Shown one piece after another: positions 9,901 to 18,598 of a stretch of DNA of 64,000 nt (its first letter is position 1; each line of letters opens with the position of its first letter). Under the pieces are notes generated by a model. It did no database searches. It worked only from the letters and a program-made list of their open reading frames with translations, and was not told where the DNA came from. Both the position numbers and the translations under genes were made by a program. The stretch comes from Flavobacterium sp. HBTb2-11-1 (GTDB lineage Bacteria; Bacteroidota; Bacteroidia; Flavobacteriales; Flavobacteriaceae), in contig NZ_WUMO01000004.1 of NCBI RefSeq assembly GCF_009826975.1, forward strand, positions 434,001 to 498,000. The letters are read 5' to 3'.

Positions 9901-11029
9901 AAGTAAAATATCCTTCAGCATCAATTTCAAAAATAATATCGGTTGCCGTCTGAATTAGATTTTTGTATTGATCCTGTACGATAACCTGCTCTGTAACATC
10001 TTGCCCAATGCTGATGATTAAATCTTCTGAGAACTTTTTATCTTTCCATTGGATGTATTTGTATTCGCCAATTTTTGTTTTTAATTTTCTGATGTACAGC
10101 TTGTTTTCGTGGTTTTTAATGGGGTCTAATTTTTCTTCTGAATCTTCGGTTAGCTCCCAGAATTTTAATCCCATCACTTCATCAGGCAGATATCCTAAAA
10201 TGGGAGTAATGGTTTCACTGCAAAAAAGAATTTCGCTTTTTTGATTTGAAGCTATAGTAAGCGAATTGCCCTTGTGAACTATTTCATTTGCAAACCTAAA
10301 ATTGTCTCGATTGTTTAATAAAACAGCATATTTTACTTGATTTATAATGAAAATCAGAATGCAGAAATTAAGCAATAAAATGGAAGACTTTATTGGAATA
10401 AGATGAAATAATAGCGTGGCAAGCAAAAAGGCAAATGTTAAACCGACAAAAGACCAATAAATTTTTATAGGTTTAAGAATGTTGTACGAAAAGAAAAATG
10501 AAATCAGGAAAACAATTATAGGTACAACGTCATTTCGTAAAGTAACAATGTTATAGGCTACATAACTGATATAAATGAAAAAACAGGAAATAAAAATCTG
10601 CTGGATTTTGTCTCTCATCCATTTGATTTTATTTGTTATCATGTAAATAATCAGAACAAAAATACCAATCAGAACATTTACCACTAAAAGGCTTTTGGGT
10701 CTGATTTTGAAAATTTCATTGATGATTTCGATAACAATTACCGCGATACCAAAAAATAGAATATAAAGCTGGTATTCTTTGCTTACTGTTTCCTGCTCTT
10801 TCTTTTTTTCAATGAAATACCCAATTTTAGCTTTAATTTTAAAAAACTGGTAAACTAAGAGCGCAAGAAAGGCAATAAGCGATAATCCTAAAACAACAAG
10901 TTTGTGATTGTTGTAATAAATGATATCAGAATTAAACACATACCATCCGGTCATAATTGACTCAAAGGCACTTCCGCTGGCAGAAATTCCTGAGATAACC
11001 GAATTGAAAAAACTACAGTTTGCGACCAT
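6977..11029 (-). CDS. Large membrane hybrid histidine kinase (PAS, PAS, GAF, GAF, PAS, HisKA, HATPase, REC)
   Basis: A 1350-residue hybrid sensor kinase. The first about 240 residues contain roughly seven membrane helices. Then come a PAS domain (about 255-345), a second PAS (about 355-475), two GAF domains (about 505-655 and 670-820), a third PAS (about 825-945), HisKA with the H box NMSHEIRTPLNG (His977), HATPase with LINLLSNAVKFT, DTGIGI and GGTGLGL, and a C-terminal receiver with FMDIQMPIMNGYE (Asp1280) and the conserved KP pair. Autophosphorylation at His977 and transfer to Asp1280 are expected. No HPt or DNA-binding output is attached or adjacent, so the partner lies elsewhere. Another Met at residue 26 (base 10954) is a possible start. 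The signal sensed cannot be told. Confidence 0.9.
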   Translation of the reverse strand: MVANCSFFNSVISGISASGSAFESIMTGWYVFNSDIIYYNNHKLVVLGLSLIAFLALLVYQFFKIKAKIGYFIEKKKEQETVSKEYQLYILFFGIAVIVIEIINEIFKIRPKSLLVVNVLIGIFVLIIYMITNKIKWMRDKIQQIFISCFFIYISYVAYNIVTLRNDVVPIIVFLISFFFSYNILKPIKIYWSFVGLTFAFLLATLLFHLIPIKSSILLLNFCILIFIINQVKYAVLLNNRDNFRFANEIVHKGNSLTIASNQKSEILFCSETITPILGYLPDEVMGLKFWELTEDSEEKLDPIKNHENKLYIRKLKTKIGEYKYIQWKDKKFSEDLIISIGQDVTEQVIVQDQYKNLIQTATDIIFEIDAEGYFTFMNEFGFSILGYTENEIIKKHYSNFIHEHYITSAVDFYENLVLNENNYPIIEIPVLKKNGEEIWISQKIIVRKNDLGLTTGFSGIARDITEKKNIENEKKRRLKKIEAYNNSTKKLSTTDFSKYNELNTIIDLILKEAATISDVNRVSFWKYDNDLITCKNLFSLDNQSLSDKNILNKESYPIYFETLNSKAIINAPDVFNKLETSEFQKLYFTKNNIKSMLDVPIFLTGQLAGVVCFESTEQKREWDNEDINYARTISDVISLAISSQMRLEAERKLQLKSQLLSALSLCTEKFLLSKTTHQMFEETYNIIGKAAKVDHMYYYEKDAIYNTVSQKYKWSREGVIHQITPLRSMTEENLREIYDAASQRKILNTLTRNLNDGFFKKLLIDNEIQSILILPIYINDIFTGFIGFDDCTTERKWSEDEINIFQVLANNISSALERNRNETKIIESEEKFKLIANNIPGTVYLSKFDAFSTKIFLNDEVSNLTGYSKSEFIENNLSFLSLIHPEDKEEVINNQIDNLQNGMPLHNVYRIKRKSGEYIWIEEFGDVIKRDDEIEFVGGIYFDITSKKEIEDAIKAKQLAEAANKSKSDFLANMSHEIRTPLNGIIGFTHLLMKTDLEEIQEKYMTTINQSAHSLLEIINDILDFSKIEAGKLELFIDLYDLKKILGQVFDLIVYESNKKNLELELNIDPEVPKYIWTDIVRLKQILINLLSNAVKFTIEGSIKLNVSVLEKKHNNNCVIRFAVIDTGIGILEKNQQKIFKAFSQEDSSTTRKFGGTGLGLTISNQLLALMESRLQLESKIDEGSTFFFDLNLKTSNQSINDKYNAELKSLNINLDSDEIETNGSNITFLIVEDNKVNMLLLKTIIKNLYNNAFIFECENGYEAIQQFEQINPTIIFMDIQMPIMNGYETAKAIRNTKKGRDVPIIAVTAGAEKEERNKCISAGMDDYISKPIMKGSVEEALIKWLGNF

Positions 11030-11119
11030 AGAATTTGGGGTATGTTGGTTAAGTAAATAGCGTTTTGAGAATTCTTAAAAAGAAGTGGTTAGGTTCTCTA
11101 TAATTAAGAATTTTCTATT

Positions 11120-11926
11120 TTAATCTACATTGTATTTTCCGATTGAATCAATTGAATCTTCTTCTTCAGATTGTGTTCCAAAAATCGCAAAATAGGTTGC
11201 ATATTGCATTGAACTGTTAAAAACTGCAGTAAATATTACTCCTACACAACATGCTACAAGCCCTACTAAAGCACCTAAAAAACCTATGATAAAAAAGGCA
11301 AATATGTTTAATGGATTTTTGGTAACTATAATAATGCTTGCTTTTAAGGATTCTATTCCTGTTAGATTTCCAAAGATAATTAGAGGGGTTGATAAATAAA
11401 CGAAATAGGATATAATGTAGGGAATTGCAAATGCAATTAATTCTCCAAATGGAATATTTAAACTTCTAATTAAATTAGAAAGTAAGTTTCCTGTAATAGC
11501 GACGATAATAGCTGCGGTGAAAATCTGTGCAAAATATTTTCCTTTGTAGTAGCAGAACATCGTAGAGACATTAAATTCAATGTCTTTATCTGCAGAATCT
11601 GCCATTTTTAAAAATCCTGCACCAAAAGGAGCCATTAATGCTGCTAGTAAAGAAAATCCAACAGTTTGAACTAAAAGTTCGACAGCTGTAAAATTTTGAT
11701 TTGTAAATTCCTTTAGATAATCTTGTTTTAGGCTTTCGATTCCAAAATAGGCGATCAATATCCCCACATATGCCATCACAATGATGATGGTTAAGACCAA
11801 AATGATAAGTCCCGAATAAAGAGCTATTTTTTTATAGTTTTCGAAAGCATGGTTGAAAACTGTAGAAAAATCAAGGGAAAAGCCATTTTTTTTAATGTCC
11901 TCAATTTGGTCAAGTGTAGATTTCAT
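11120..11926 (-). CDS. Uncharacterised multi-pass membrane protein
   Basis: 268 residues with about five to six hydrophobic segments: 36-60, 80-110 region, 135-160, 165-190 and 205-235. The N-terminus (MKSTLDQIEDIKKNGFSLDFSTVFNHAFENYKKI) looks like a cytosolic amphipathic segment as in the DUF975/YciC-like integral membrane proteins of Bacteroidota; the acidic tail QSEEEDSID is cytosolic. Homologues are often mislabelled beta-carotene monooxygenase; nothing here supports that. It is 90 bases upstream of the hybrid kinase start and on the same strand, so co-transcription is possible. Function not recognised. Confidence 0.65.
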   Translation of the reverse strand: MKSTLDQIEDIKKNGFSLDFSTVFNHAFENYKKIALYSGLIILVLTIIIVMAYVGILIAYFGIESLKQDYLKEFTNQNFTAVELLVQTVGFSLLAALMAPFGAGFLKMADSADKDIEFNVSTMFCYYKGKYFAQIFTAAIIVAITGNLLSNLIRSLNIPFGELIAFAIPYIISYFVYLSTPLIIFGNLTGIESLKASIIIVTKNPLNIFAFFIIGFLGALVGLVACCVGVIFTAVFNSSMQYATYFAIFGTQSEEEDSIDSIGKYNVD

Positions 11927-12046
11927 TTTTATGTAAAATTGTTTTATAGACTTGTAATATTTGAAAGGTATCTTGACGTAAATATAATATTTTTAATCAA
12001 TTCCGTATAAAAATCTACAAAACATTCCGAAATGTTTTTAACTGAT

Positions 12047-13375
12047 TTATAGCCAATCTAAAATACGTTTTATGGAAGCCAATTTATCTTTGTAAGGCGC
12101 GTAGCGCATAGGAAGATCGAGCCAATTTCCTTTTTTGACAATTGCTTTATGATGAGAGAATGTATCGAAGCTTCGTTTACCATGATAAGCGCCGATCCCG
12201 CTATGACCAACACCGCCAAAAGGCAGTCTGTTATTAGAAAAATGAACAACAGTATCGTTGATGCATCCGCCTCCAAAGGAGTATTTCGAAATTAATTTCT
12301 TTGTAAACGAATTATTTTCGCTAAAAATATAAAATGAAAGAGGTTTCTCATAACGGCTAACGATCTTATCAATGTCGCTTTCATTTTCGTAAACCAAAAT
12401 AGGCAAAATAGGACCAAAAATTTCTTCTTTCATAACTGGGCTGTCCAAATCTGGTTCTTCAAGAAGTGTTGGTGAAATATAGAGTTTGTTGGCGTCACTT
12501 TCTCCTCCAAACAAAACATGCTCATCCTGAATCATACTGGTTAATCTGTACCAGTTTTTTGTGTTTATAATTCGAGCAAAGTCAGGAGATTTATCAATTT
12601 TCTTTCCGTAAGCTTTAATGATTTCTTCAATTAAATAAGAAATAAAATTGACCTTCATGTTTTTCTGAATCAGAATGTAATCGGGCGCAATGCAAGTCTG
12701 CCCAGCATTAATGAATTTTCCCCAGACTATTCGTTTTGCAGCTAGTTTTAAATTGGCAGTTTCATCAACAATGCAAGGATTTTTTCCTCCCAATTCGAGA
12801 GTCACGGGAGTTAAATTTTCTGCGGCAGCTTTCGCAACAATTTTTCCGACAGCAACACTTCCTGTAAAAAAGATATAATCCCAGCGTTGTGCCAGCAGTT
12901 TATTAGAAACTTCAACACCGCCTTCGTAAACTTCAACATGATTCACATGAAATGTTTTTTCTATAATTTTAGCAATTATTGCTGAGGTGTGTGGTGTAAG
13001 TTCCGATGGTTTTAAAACCACCCTGTTTCCTGCAGCAACTGCAGCAATAAGAGGGCATAAAGCAAGCTGAAAAGGATAATTCCAAGGAGCAATGATCAAT
13101 ACCTCTCCATATGGTTCTTTATAAATGTAATCGCTAGAAGGGAAGTTTAGAAGTGATGGAAAAACGCGTTCAGGTTTTGCCCATTTATTAATGTTTTTGA
13201 TAACATCTTTCAGTTCTGAAATGACATAATTGGTTTCGGTCAAAACAGCCTCGAACTCTGGTTTTTTAAAGTCGTCGTATAAAGCTTTTACGATTAAATC
13301 TTCGCTTTTCTGAATATTATACAATAACTTTTTTAGAGTTTCCTTTCGATATCCGATGTTATTTTTATAATCCAT
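12047..13375 (-). CDS. NAD(P)-dependent aldehyde dehydrogenase, ALDH3-like
   Basis: Oxidises aldehydes to acids in the cytoplasm. The 442 residues are typical of the short ALDH3/YwdH branch. IIAPWNYPFQLALCPLIAAVAAGN is the cofactor-binding start; FFTGSVAVGK, the general base Glu194 in VTLELGGKNP, and the nucleophile Cys228 in NAGQTCIAPDY are present, as is KEEIFGPILPI. The C-terminal PMRYAPYKDK is typical of the ALDH3 group. Likely substrates are medium- or long-chain fatty aldehydes, by analogy only. No linked pathway gene is nearby. Confidence 0.9.
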   Translation of the reverse strand: MDYKNNIGYRKETLKKLLYNIQKSEDLIVKALYDDFKKPEFEAVLTETNYVISELKDVIKNINKWAKPERVFPSLLNFPSSDYIYKEPYGEVLIIAPWNYPFQLALCPLIAAVAAGNRVVLKPSELTPHTSAIIAKIIEKTFHVNHVEVYEGGVEVSNKLLAQRWDYIFFTGSVAVGKIVAKAAAENLTPVTLELGGKNPCIVDETANLKLAAKRIVWGKFINAGQTCIAPDYILIQKNMKVNFISYLIEEIIKAYGKKIDKSPDFARIINTKNWYRLTSMIQDEHVLFGGESDANKLYISPTLLEEPDLDSPVMKEEIFGPILPILVYENESDIDKIVSRYEKPLSFYIFSENNSFTKKLISKYSFGGGCINDTVVHFSNNRLPFGGVGHSGIGAYHGKRSFDTFSHHKAIVKKGNWLDLPMRYAPYKDKLASIKRILDWL

Positions 13376-13450
13376 TTTCCGATTAACTTGAATTTTCTCT
13401 CTGCAAGTTAATTTATAAAATTTAAAATTTTAACAAATAAATCATAAAAA

Positions 13451-14140
13451 TCATACAGCGTTCCAAATAGGATCGTCTGGAGTAGGGGCGATAATGGTAA
13501 TATTTTCTTTAGAAACAGGATGTACAAAAGTTAGTTTTCTGGCATGAAGATGAATTCCACCATCAGGATTGCTTCGGTCTGCGCCATATTTTAAGTCGCC
13601 TTTAATTGGAGATCCAATGGCGCTAAGTTGTGCACGAATCTGATGATGACGACCTGTATGCAAATTGATTTCCAGCGCCGTATAATTTTGAAGTTCTTTA
13701 ATTATAGTATAATCTAAACTAGCTAATTTGCTGTCAGGAACTTCTTTTAAATGCGCTTTTGAAGTGTTGTTTTTTTCATTTCTTTTTAAATAATGAACCA
13801 ATTTTGCTGAGGCTTCGCGAGGTTTATTCTTTACAACCGCCCAATATGTTTTTTTAGTCTCACGATTGCTAAACAATTCATTCATTCGAGACAAAGCTTT
13901 GCTAGTTCTAGCAAAAACCACAATTCCGGTTGTAGGACGGTCCAAACGATGAATTACACCCAAGAAAACATCTCCAGGTTTGTTGTATTTTTCTTTAATA
14001 TATTCCCTCACAACATCAGACAAAGGTTTGTCGCCCGTTTTATCGCCTTGCACAATATCGCCTACACGCTTATTAACCACAATGATGTGATTGTCTTCAT
14101 GTAAAATTTGGAGATTGTTTTTGTTAGAAACAACTTTCAT
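13451..14140 (-). CDS. RluA-family RNA pseudouridine synthase
   Basis: Converts uridine to pseudouridine in rRNA or tRNA. With the start at 14140 (MKVVSNKNN) the protein has 229 residues, one catalytic domain without an S4 domain. HRLDRPTTGIVVFA holds the catalytic Asp67; KTYWAVVKNKP and LHTGRHHQIRAQLS are the other family motifs. A Met nine codons upstream (14167) is in frame, but it lies in the left arm of the 33-bp inverted repeat flanking the S23 gene, so it is likely an accident of that element. The target nucleotide cannot be deduced. Confidence 0.88.
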   Translation of the reverse strand: MKVVSNKNNLQILHEDNHIIVVNKRVGDIVQGDKTGDKPLSDVVREYIKEKYNKPGDVFLGVIHRLDRPTTGIVVFARTSKALSRMNELFSNRETKKTYWAVVKNKPREASAKLVHYLKRNEKNNTSKAHLKEVPDSKLASLDYTIIKELQNYTALEINLHTGRHHQIRAQLSAIGSPIKGDLKYGADRSNPDGGIHLHARKLTFVHPVSKENITIIAPTPDDPIWNAV

Positions 14141-14151
14141 ATTAGACTTGC

Positions 14152-14683
14152 TTAGATTTTTAGACATACTTAGACTTCTTAGATTTTGACTGATTCTTTT
14201 GATTTTACAATAATGTCGCTCTAAATCGAGATGTCATTTTAGTGATCTCTTCCAATAAATTAATTAATTCAGTTGTTCTTTCTTCATTTATAAATCCTAA
14301 ATCAGATGAAATTAAAAGTTGTGTTTCAACTTCATAGGCTGATCCGATAGCAATTTCTAAAAAACGAGCAAAATCTTTATTTGAATTTCTTGAAGAACCC
14401 TCTGCAATATTTGAAGGGATTGATACAGAAGCTCTTCTTAATTGATTAATTATTCCAAATTTTTCTTCACTCGGAAATGTGGCTGTCACAGAATAAATTT
14501 TAGAACAAAATAATCTGCTTTTTTTCCAAATCAAAAGCTCTTTAAATTGATGCATGGCTTATAATTAGTTGATAGTTTTTAATAAGGGCTTAAGATTTCA
14601 AAAGAATAGACTTCTTAAAGTTTACGCAATTAAATAAATTTCAGCGCAAGATCTAAGAAGTCTAAGTATGTCTAAAAATCTAA
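14152..14683. mobile_element. Putative S23 element: four-helix-bundle gene flanked by perfect 33-bp inverted repeats
   Basis: The arms at 14152-14184 and 14651-14683 are identical in inverted orientation over all 33 bases; the right arm begins ATCTAAGAAGTCTAAG. They enclose only the S23-type gene with about 20 and 95 bases of spacer. In RNA the arms would form a 33-bp stem with the gene in the loop, which is the layout of S23-encoding intervening sequences in 23S rRNA. No target duplication is obvious outside the arms. That this unit moves is inference. Confidence 0.5.
14205..14555 (-). CDS. S23-type four-helix-bundle protein
   Basis: 116 residues, all helical, of the family found in 23S rRNA intervening sequences and as free-standing genes in Bacteroidota. 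Typical signatures are the opening FKELLIWKKSR, FGIINQLRRASVSIPSNIAEGSSR (about residues 33-56), FARFLEIAIGSAYEVETQL and the closing LLEEITKMTSRFRATL. Related proteins form homopentamers with a basic surface, suggesting RNA binding; biochemical role unknown. It is not in an rRNA operon here but sits between panB and the pseudouridine synthase, on the same strand, inside a 33-bp inverted repeat. Confidence 0.9.
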   Translation of the reverse strand: MHQFKELLIWKKSRLFCSKIYSVTATFPSEEKFGIINQLRRASVSIPSNIAEGSSRNSNKDFARFLEIAIGSAYEVETQLLISSDLGFINEERTTELINLLEEITKMTSRFRATLL

Positions 14684-14695
14684 CTCAGTCTGATT

Positions 14696-15514
14696 TTAGT
14701 ATTGTTCACTAGCATTCGGAAAATCACTAGACTTAACATCTGCAGCATATTGGCTGATTGCTTTTGTCATTTCTTCGTAAAGATTTAAGTAACGACGCAA
14801 GAAACGTGGACTGAATTCATTATTCATTCCTAACATATCGTGAATTACCAAAACTTGACCGTCAACACCGCCTCCAGCACCAATCCCGATAACAGGAATA
14901 GAAATACTGTCTGCTACTTTTTTAGCAAGAGCTGCTGGGATTTTTTCCAAAACGACAGCAAAACATCCTACTTTTTCAAGCATTTGAGCATCTTCAATTA
15001 ATTTCTCAGCTTCTTCTTCTTCTTTAGCGCGAACCGTATAAGTCCCGAATTTATAGATAGATTGAGGAGTTAATCCCAAATGTCCCATAACTGGAATTCC
15101 GGCATTTAATATTTTTTTGATAGACTCTTTAATTTCTTTTCCGCCTTCCAATTTCACAGCATGCGCACCACTTTCTTTCATGATTCTGATAGAAGAACGT
15201 AAAGCTTCTTTTGAATCTGACTGATAACTTCCGAAAGGCAAGTCAACTACAACCAAACCTCTTTCTACAGCGCGAACTACAGAAGAAGCATGGTAAATCA
15301 TCTGATCTAAAGTAATAGGCAGAGTAGTTTCGTGACCAGCCATTACGTTTGATGCCGAATCACCAACTAAAATTACGTCGACACCAGCGGTATCAACAAT
15401 TTTCGCCATTGTATAATCATACGCAGTCAGCATAGAGATTTTTTCTCCATTGCTTTTCATTTCAATTAATGACTTTGTTGTGATTCTTTTATAATCTTTT
15501 TTTGCTACTGACAT
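14696..15514 (-). CDS. panB: 3-methyl-2-oxobutanoate hydroxymethyltransferase
   Basis: First step of pantothenate synthesis: transfers a hydroxymethyl group from methylenetetrahydrofolate to 2-oxoisovalerate. With the start at 15514 ([20 protein letters not shown]) it has 272 residues, the normal length; an upstream Met at 15571 would add 19 unlike residues and overlap the next gene. Conserved segments are [34 protein letters not shown] with a metal-binding Asp, [27 protein letters not shown] and [18 protein letters not shown]. No panC or panD is seen in the window. Confidence 0.95.
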   Translation of the reverse strand: MSVAKKDYKRITTKSLIEMKSNGEKISMLTAYDYTMAKIVDTAGVDVILVGDSASNVMAGHETTLPITLDQMIYHASSVVRAVERGLVVVDLPFGSYQSDSKEALRSSIRIMKESGAHAVKLEGGKEIKESIKKILNAGIPVMGHLGLTPQSIYKFGTYTVRAKEEEEAEKLIEDAQMLEKVGCFAVVLEKIPAALAKKVADSISIPVIGIGAGGGVDGQVLVIHDMLGMNNEFSPRFLRRYLNLYEEMTKAISQYAADVKSSDFPNASEQY

Positions 15515-15564
15515 TTTATTGTTTTTTGATAATGTAAAAGTATTGAATAATTGTAAAATGGGAA

Positions 15565-16758
15565 TCAGCAATAATAGAATATTTCGACAGAAAATAGTTT
15601 CCAGTCTTTAAATTCTAATCGGAATTGACTGTCTTCCATTATGATACTGTAAATATGTGGCGATTTTAGAGAAGCCTCAATATAAGTCCCATATTTTTCA
15701 ATGAAAGCTTTTTCAGACAGCGTATGATCTAAAATAGCGTTTTGATTTATAATAAATTTGTTGTTTTCGTTGATAAAAACTTTAATGATTTCTCCTTGAT
15801 TTTGTTTTTCATCAACAGAAACTTCCAGATCTGGATAGTAATAAAATAAATCACTCAAATAAATGCCGCATTCATCTGAAATTCGAGCTTTTTTGGGTGG
15901 ATTTCCCATCGTTTTAATCAAATCTGCCAGCGAAATGTTAACCGACTTTGTTTTAAAGCCTTTTAAAGAATAATGGGATTTTTGAGAAAAGGCAATAATC
16001 TGCTCAGATAATTTATGATTCGCCAGTCCTTTGGCTAAAGCCATATTTAATTCAGTTTCGGTAAGTAATTTAGGGTCGTTTAGCTGTTTTACAACTTCAT
16101 AATATCGCTGATATGCAGGAATTAATTTATCATAATCGCTGTTCCAAGCGAGCTCTACAATTCTTTCGCTAGCAGTTTTTCGGTCATTAAGAGCGCTCAC
16201 ATCCAACTTATCGAAATCTTTTACTAAAGCATCAAAGTTTGGTCTAGGGCCAAGAAATTTTCTCAGCGTATATTTAGAATATTCTTCGTTAAAACTTCCG
16301 CTGATATTTACCCATTCATCAGGATTTACAGGAAGATAGTTTACTGCAACAGGATCTCCTGTAAATAAAATTTCTCTGATTTTTGAAGTTTTATCGGGCA
16401 AGGCTCTTGCTTTTAGTCCAGCAGCAAGAACAAAAAGATGATTGCCTCCGTAGTAAGCATCACCACCTTCGAGAATAGGGTTTTTAGGATCTTTAATTTT
16501 TACATCTTTCGCATTCAGACTTTTGGCTATATATTTTTCTTGCACATAACCTTCGTTTAAATTATCAGCTTGTATTCTGTACCAGCCATTCTGATTTTCA
16601 GATAATAAGCGAACTTCAGCTCCGTATTTAAAATACCCTAAAAAATCGACAGATGCATTCGGAGAAATAAATAATCTTGTATCAGAATTTAAAAAATAAC
16701 GTTCTTGCGAATGAAGTAAAATAGAACAGAAAAAGAGTAAAAGGTAAAGTTTTTTCAT
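15565..16758 (-). CDS. Secreted protein with two SH3-type domains
   Basis: 397 residues with a signal peptide ([18 protein letters not shown]). Residues about 20-75 ([33 protein letters not shown] ... GYVQEKYI) and about 105-170 ([26 protein letters not shown]) each look like bacterial SH3b domains, which usually bind peptidoglycan stem peptides. The remainder, about 175-397, is not recognised; it is mixed helical then beta. It lies directly upstream of panB on the same strand, but no functional link is visible. Likely periplasmic. Confidence 0.6.
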   Translation of the reverse strand: MKKLYLLLFFCSILLHSQERYFLNSDTRLFISPNASVDFLGYFKYGAEVRLLSENQNGWYRIQADNLNEGYVQEKYIAKSLNAKDVKIKDPKNPILEGGDAYYGGNHLFVLAAGLKARALPDKTSKIREILFTGDPVAVNYLPVNPDEWVNISGSFNEEYSKYTLRKFLGPRPNFDALVKDFDKLDVSALNDRKTASERIVELAWNSDYDKLIPAYQRYYEVVKQLNDPKLLTETELNMALAKGLANHKLSEQIIAFSQKSHYSLKGFKTKSVNISLADLIKTMGNPPKKARISDECGIYLSDLFYYYPDLEVSVDEKQNQGEIIKVFINENNKFIINQNAILDHTLSEKAFIEKYGTYIEASLKSPHIYSIIMEDSQFRLEFKDWKLFSVEIFYYC

Positions 16759-16776
16759 GTAAATGGTTGGTTTTTT

Positions 16777-16862
16777 CTGCCACGAATTACACGAATTTAC
16801 ACCAATTTTTTTTGAGTAATTGAGTAAAATTTAATTCGTGCTAATTTGTGTAATTTGTGGCA
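16777..16862. repeat. Inverted repeat, degenerate GCCACGAATT family
   Basis: TGCCACGAATTACACGAATTTACACC (left) faces AATTCGTGCTAATTTGTGTAATTTGTGGCA (right), between the SH3-protein gene and sdaA. Arms match imperfectly over about 30 bases. Same vocabulary as 3022-3069. Confidence 0.75.
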
Positions 16863-16874
16863 AACCTTAAAAAG

Positions 16875-18302
16875 TTAACAATCAGCCATGTTTACGGCTA
16901 CTGCAAGACCTCCTTCAGAAGTTTCTTTGTATTTTGAGTTCATATCTTTTGCTGTTTCCCACATCGTGTTGATCACTTTGTCTAATGGAACTTTAGCATT
17001 TTTAGAATCGGTTTCTAAAGCTAGCTCAGCAGCATTTATCGCTTTAACAGCGCCCATTGTATTTCTTTCGATGCAAGGAATCTGAACCAAACCGCCTATA
17101 GGATCGCAAGTTAAGCCCAAATGATGTTCCATTGCAATTTCAGCAGCCATAAGAACTTGAGCAGGAGTTCCACCCATCAATTCGCACAAAGCTCCCGCTG
17201 CCATTGCAGAAGAAACGCCAATTTCAGCTTGGCATCCGCCCATTGCAGCAGAAATAGTAGATCCTTTCTTAAAGATACTTCCGATTTCGCCCGCAACCAT
17301 CAAAAATTGTTTGATTTCTTTTTCTCCAGCACTATGGTTTTCGATCACCATATAATACATTAAAACGGCAGGAATTACTCCAGAACTTCCATTTGTAGGC
17401 GCCGTAACAACACGTCCAAGAGAAGCGTTTACTTCATTCACGGCAAGTGCAAAACAGCTTACCCATTTTAGAATCTGGCGAAATTTAACCTCAGTTTTTC
17501 TAATTTCTTCCAGCCAGCTTTGCGGGTCGGTATAATTAGACAATCCTATTAGGTTTTGGTGCATGTCAAAAGCTCTTCTTCGTACGTGAAGTCCGCCAGG
17601 AAGAATACCTTCAGAGTGGCAGCCAATGTACATGCATTCCAGCATTGTATTCCAGATACGCATTAATTCAGAATGCACTTCTGCTTCTGGACGCATCGAA
17701 ATTTCATTTTGATATACAATTTCAGAAATTGATTTATTTTCAGTAATCGTATAATTCAACAATTCAGCTGCGTTTTGAATCGGGTAAGGAAATGCACATT
17801 TTATAGCTTTTTTTTCTTTAGCATTGGTACGTTCTTCTTTTACAACAAATCCACCTCCGATAGAATAAAAAGTAGATTCATATTCAGAATCGTCAGATTT
17901 GTAAGCCGTAAATTTCAAACCATTGGCATGAAACGGAAGAAAATCTTTGTTGAAAACAATGTCTTGAAGAAAAAAGAACGGAATCACTTTTTGGTTGCCC
18001 AAATTGATTTCGTTTGTAGTTTCGATTTTTTTAATAATTCCCGCAATATCTTCAACAGGAATATATTCAGGATCTTGTCCGCTCAATCCGAGCATTACAG
18101 CAAGATCTGTTGCGTGGCCTTTTCCAGTTAAAGAAAGAGAGCCATATAAGTCGACTTTTACTCTTGTAATGTCGTCTAAAATTGCTTCGTCTTTGAGCTC
18201 TTCAAGAAAACGTTCGGCAGCGCGCCAAGGACCTAAAGTATGTGAGCTTGAAGGGCCAACGCCAATTTTAAGCATATCAAAAACAGAGATACATTCTTCC
18301 AT
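16875..18302 (-). CDS. sdaA: L-serine ammonia-lyase (iron-sulfur type, single chain)
   Basis: Deaminates L-serine to pyruvate and ammonia. The 475 residues carry the beta domain first (about 1-160, [26 protein letters not shown]) and the alpha domain after it (about 190-475). SSHT, the GGxxxRRRA-like segment [41 protein letters not shown], and [16 protein letters not shown] supply cluster ligands and substrate loop as in one-subunit serine dehydratases. Stand-alone gene with repeats at its 3' side. A TATCTTTG box lies just upstream. Confidence 0.95.
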   Translation of the reverse strand: MEECISVFDMLKIGVGPSSSHTLGPWRAAERFLEELKDEAILDDITRVKVDLYGSLSLTGKGHATDLAVMLGLSGQDPEYIPVEDIAGIIKKIETTNEINLGNQKVIPFFFLQDIVFNKDFLPFHANGLKFTAYKSDDSEYESTFYSIGGGFVVKEERTNAKEKKAIKCAFPYPIQNAAELLNYTITENKSISEIVYQNEISMRPEAEVHSELMRIWNTMLECMYIGCHSEGILPGGLHVRRRAFDMHQNLIGLSNYTDPQSWLEEIRKTEVKFRQILKWVSCFALAVNEVNASLGRVVTAPTNGSSGVIPAVLMYYMVIENHSAGEKEIKQFLMVAGEIGSIFKKGSTISAAMGGCQAEIGVSSAMAAGALCELMGGTPAQVLMAAEIAMEHHLGLTCDPIGGLVQIPCIERNTMGAVKAINAAELALETDSKNAKVPLDKVINTMWETAKDMNSKYKETSEGGLAVAVNMADC

Positions 18303-18321
18303 TGTTCAATTTTTGTTAAGA

Positions 18322-18329
18322 CAAAGATA
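18322..18329 (-). promoter_or_regulatory. Possible -7 box of the sdaA promoter
   Basis: On the minus strand TATCTTTG matches the TAnnTTTG consensus about 20 bases before the sdaA start. The matching -33 TTG is weak or misplaced, so this is tentative. Confidence 0.35.
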
Positions 18330-18598
18330 ATCGAATAATGCAATGATGATTAATTTTTGATTGTTAATCTTGCGTATTTGTTAAAAAAAATATTAAAATT
18401 TAATAATTCGGCAACGAAATAAATTTAAAACCTTAATATGCGCTTTAAGTAAAAAGTTCACTATTTTTAGGTATTTTTGTAAAAGAACGAGTGCTAAGAA
18501 ATACTCGATTCTTCAATATTAATACTTCATGGATTTTGTTTGAATTCTGAAAATGTCTTTTTACAAATTATAATGCCACAAGAAGATAAAGTTACCAT

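Noticed and set aside
12070..12276. Alternative reverse frame inside the aldehyde dehydrogenase gene
   Set aside because: The gene itself is continuous with conserved C-terminus, so this is a shadow frame, not a frameshifted part.
14141..14167. Upstream start of the pseudouridine synthase gene
   Set aside because: The Met at 14167 lies in the left arm of the S23 repeat and adds nine low-complexity residues; 14140 gives the usual family start.
14205..14555. Remnant of a 23S rRNA gene around the S23 ORF
   Set aside because: No rRNA sequence flanks it; both neighbours are protein genes.
17775..18330. Two forward frames of 111-118 codons opposite sdaA
   Set aside because: Antisense readings of a full-length conserved enzyme; low-complexity Phe/Ser sequence.
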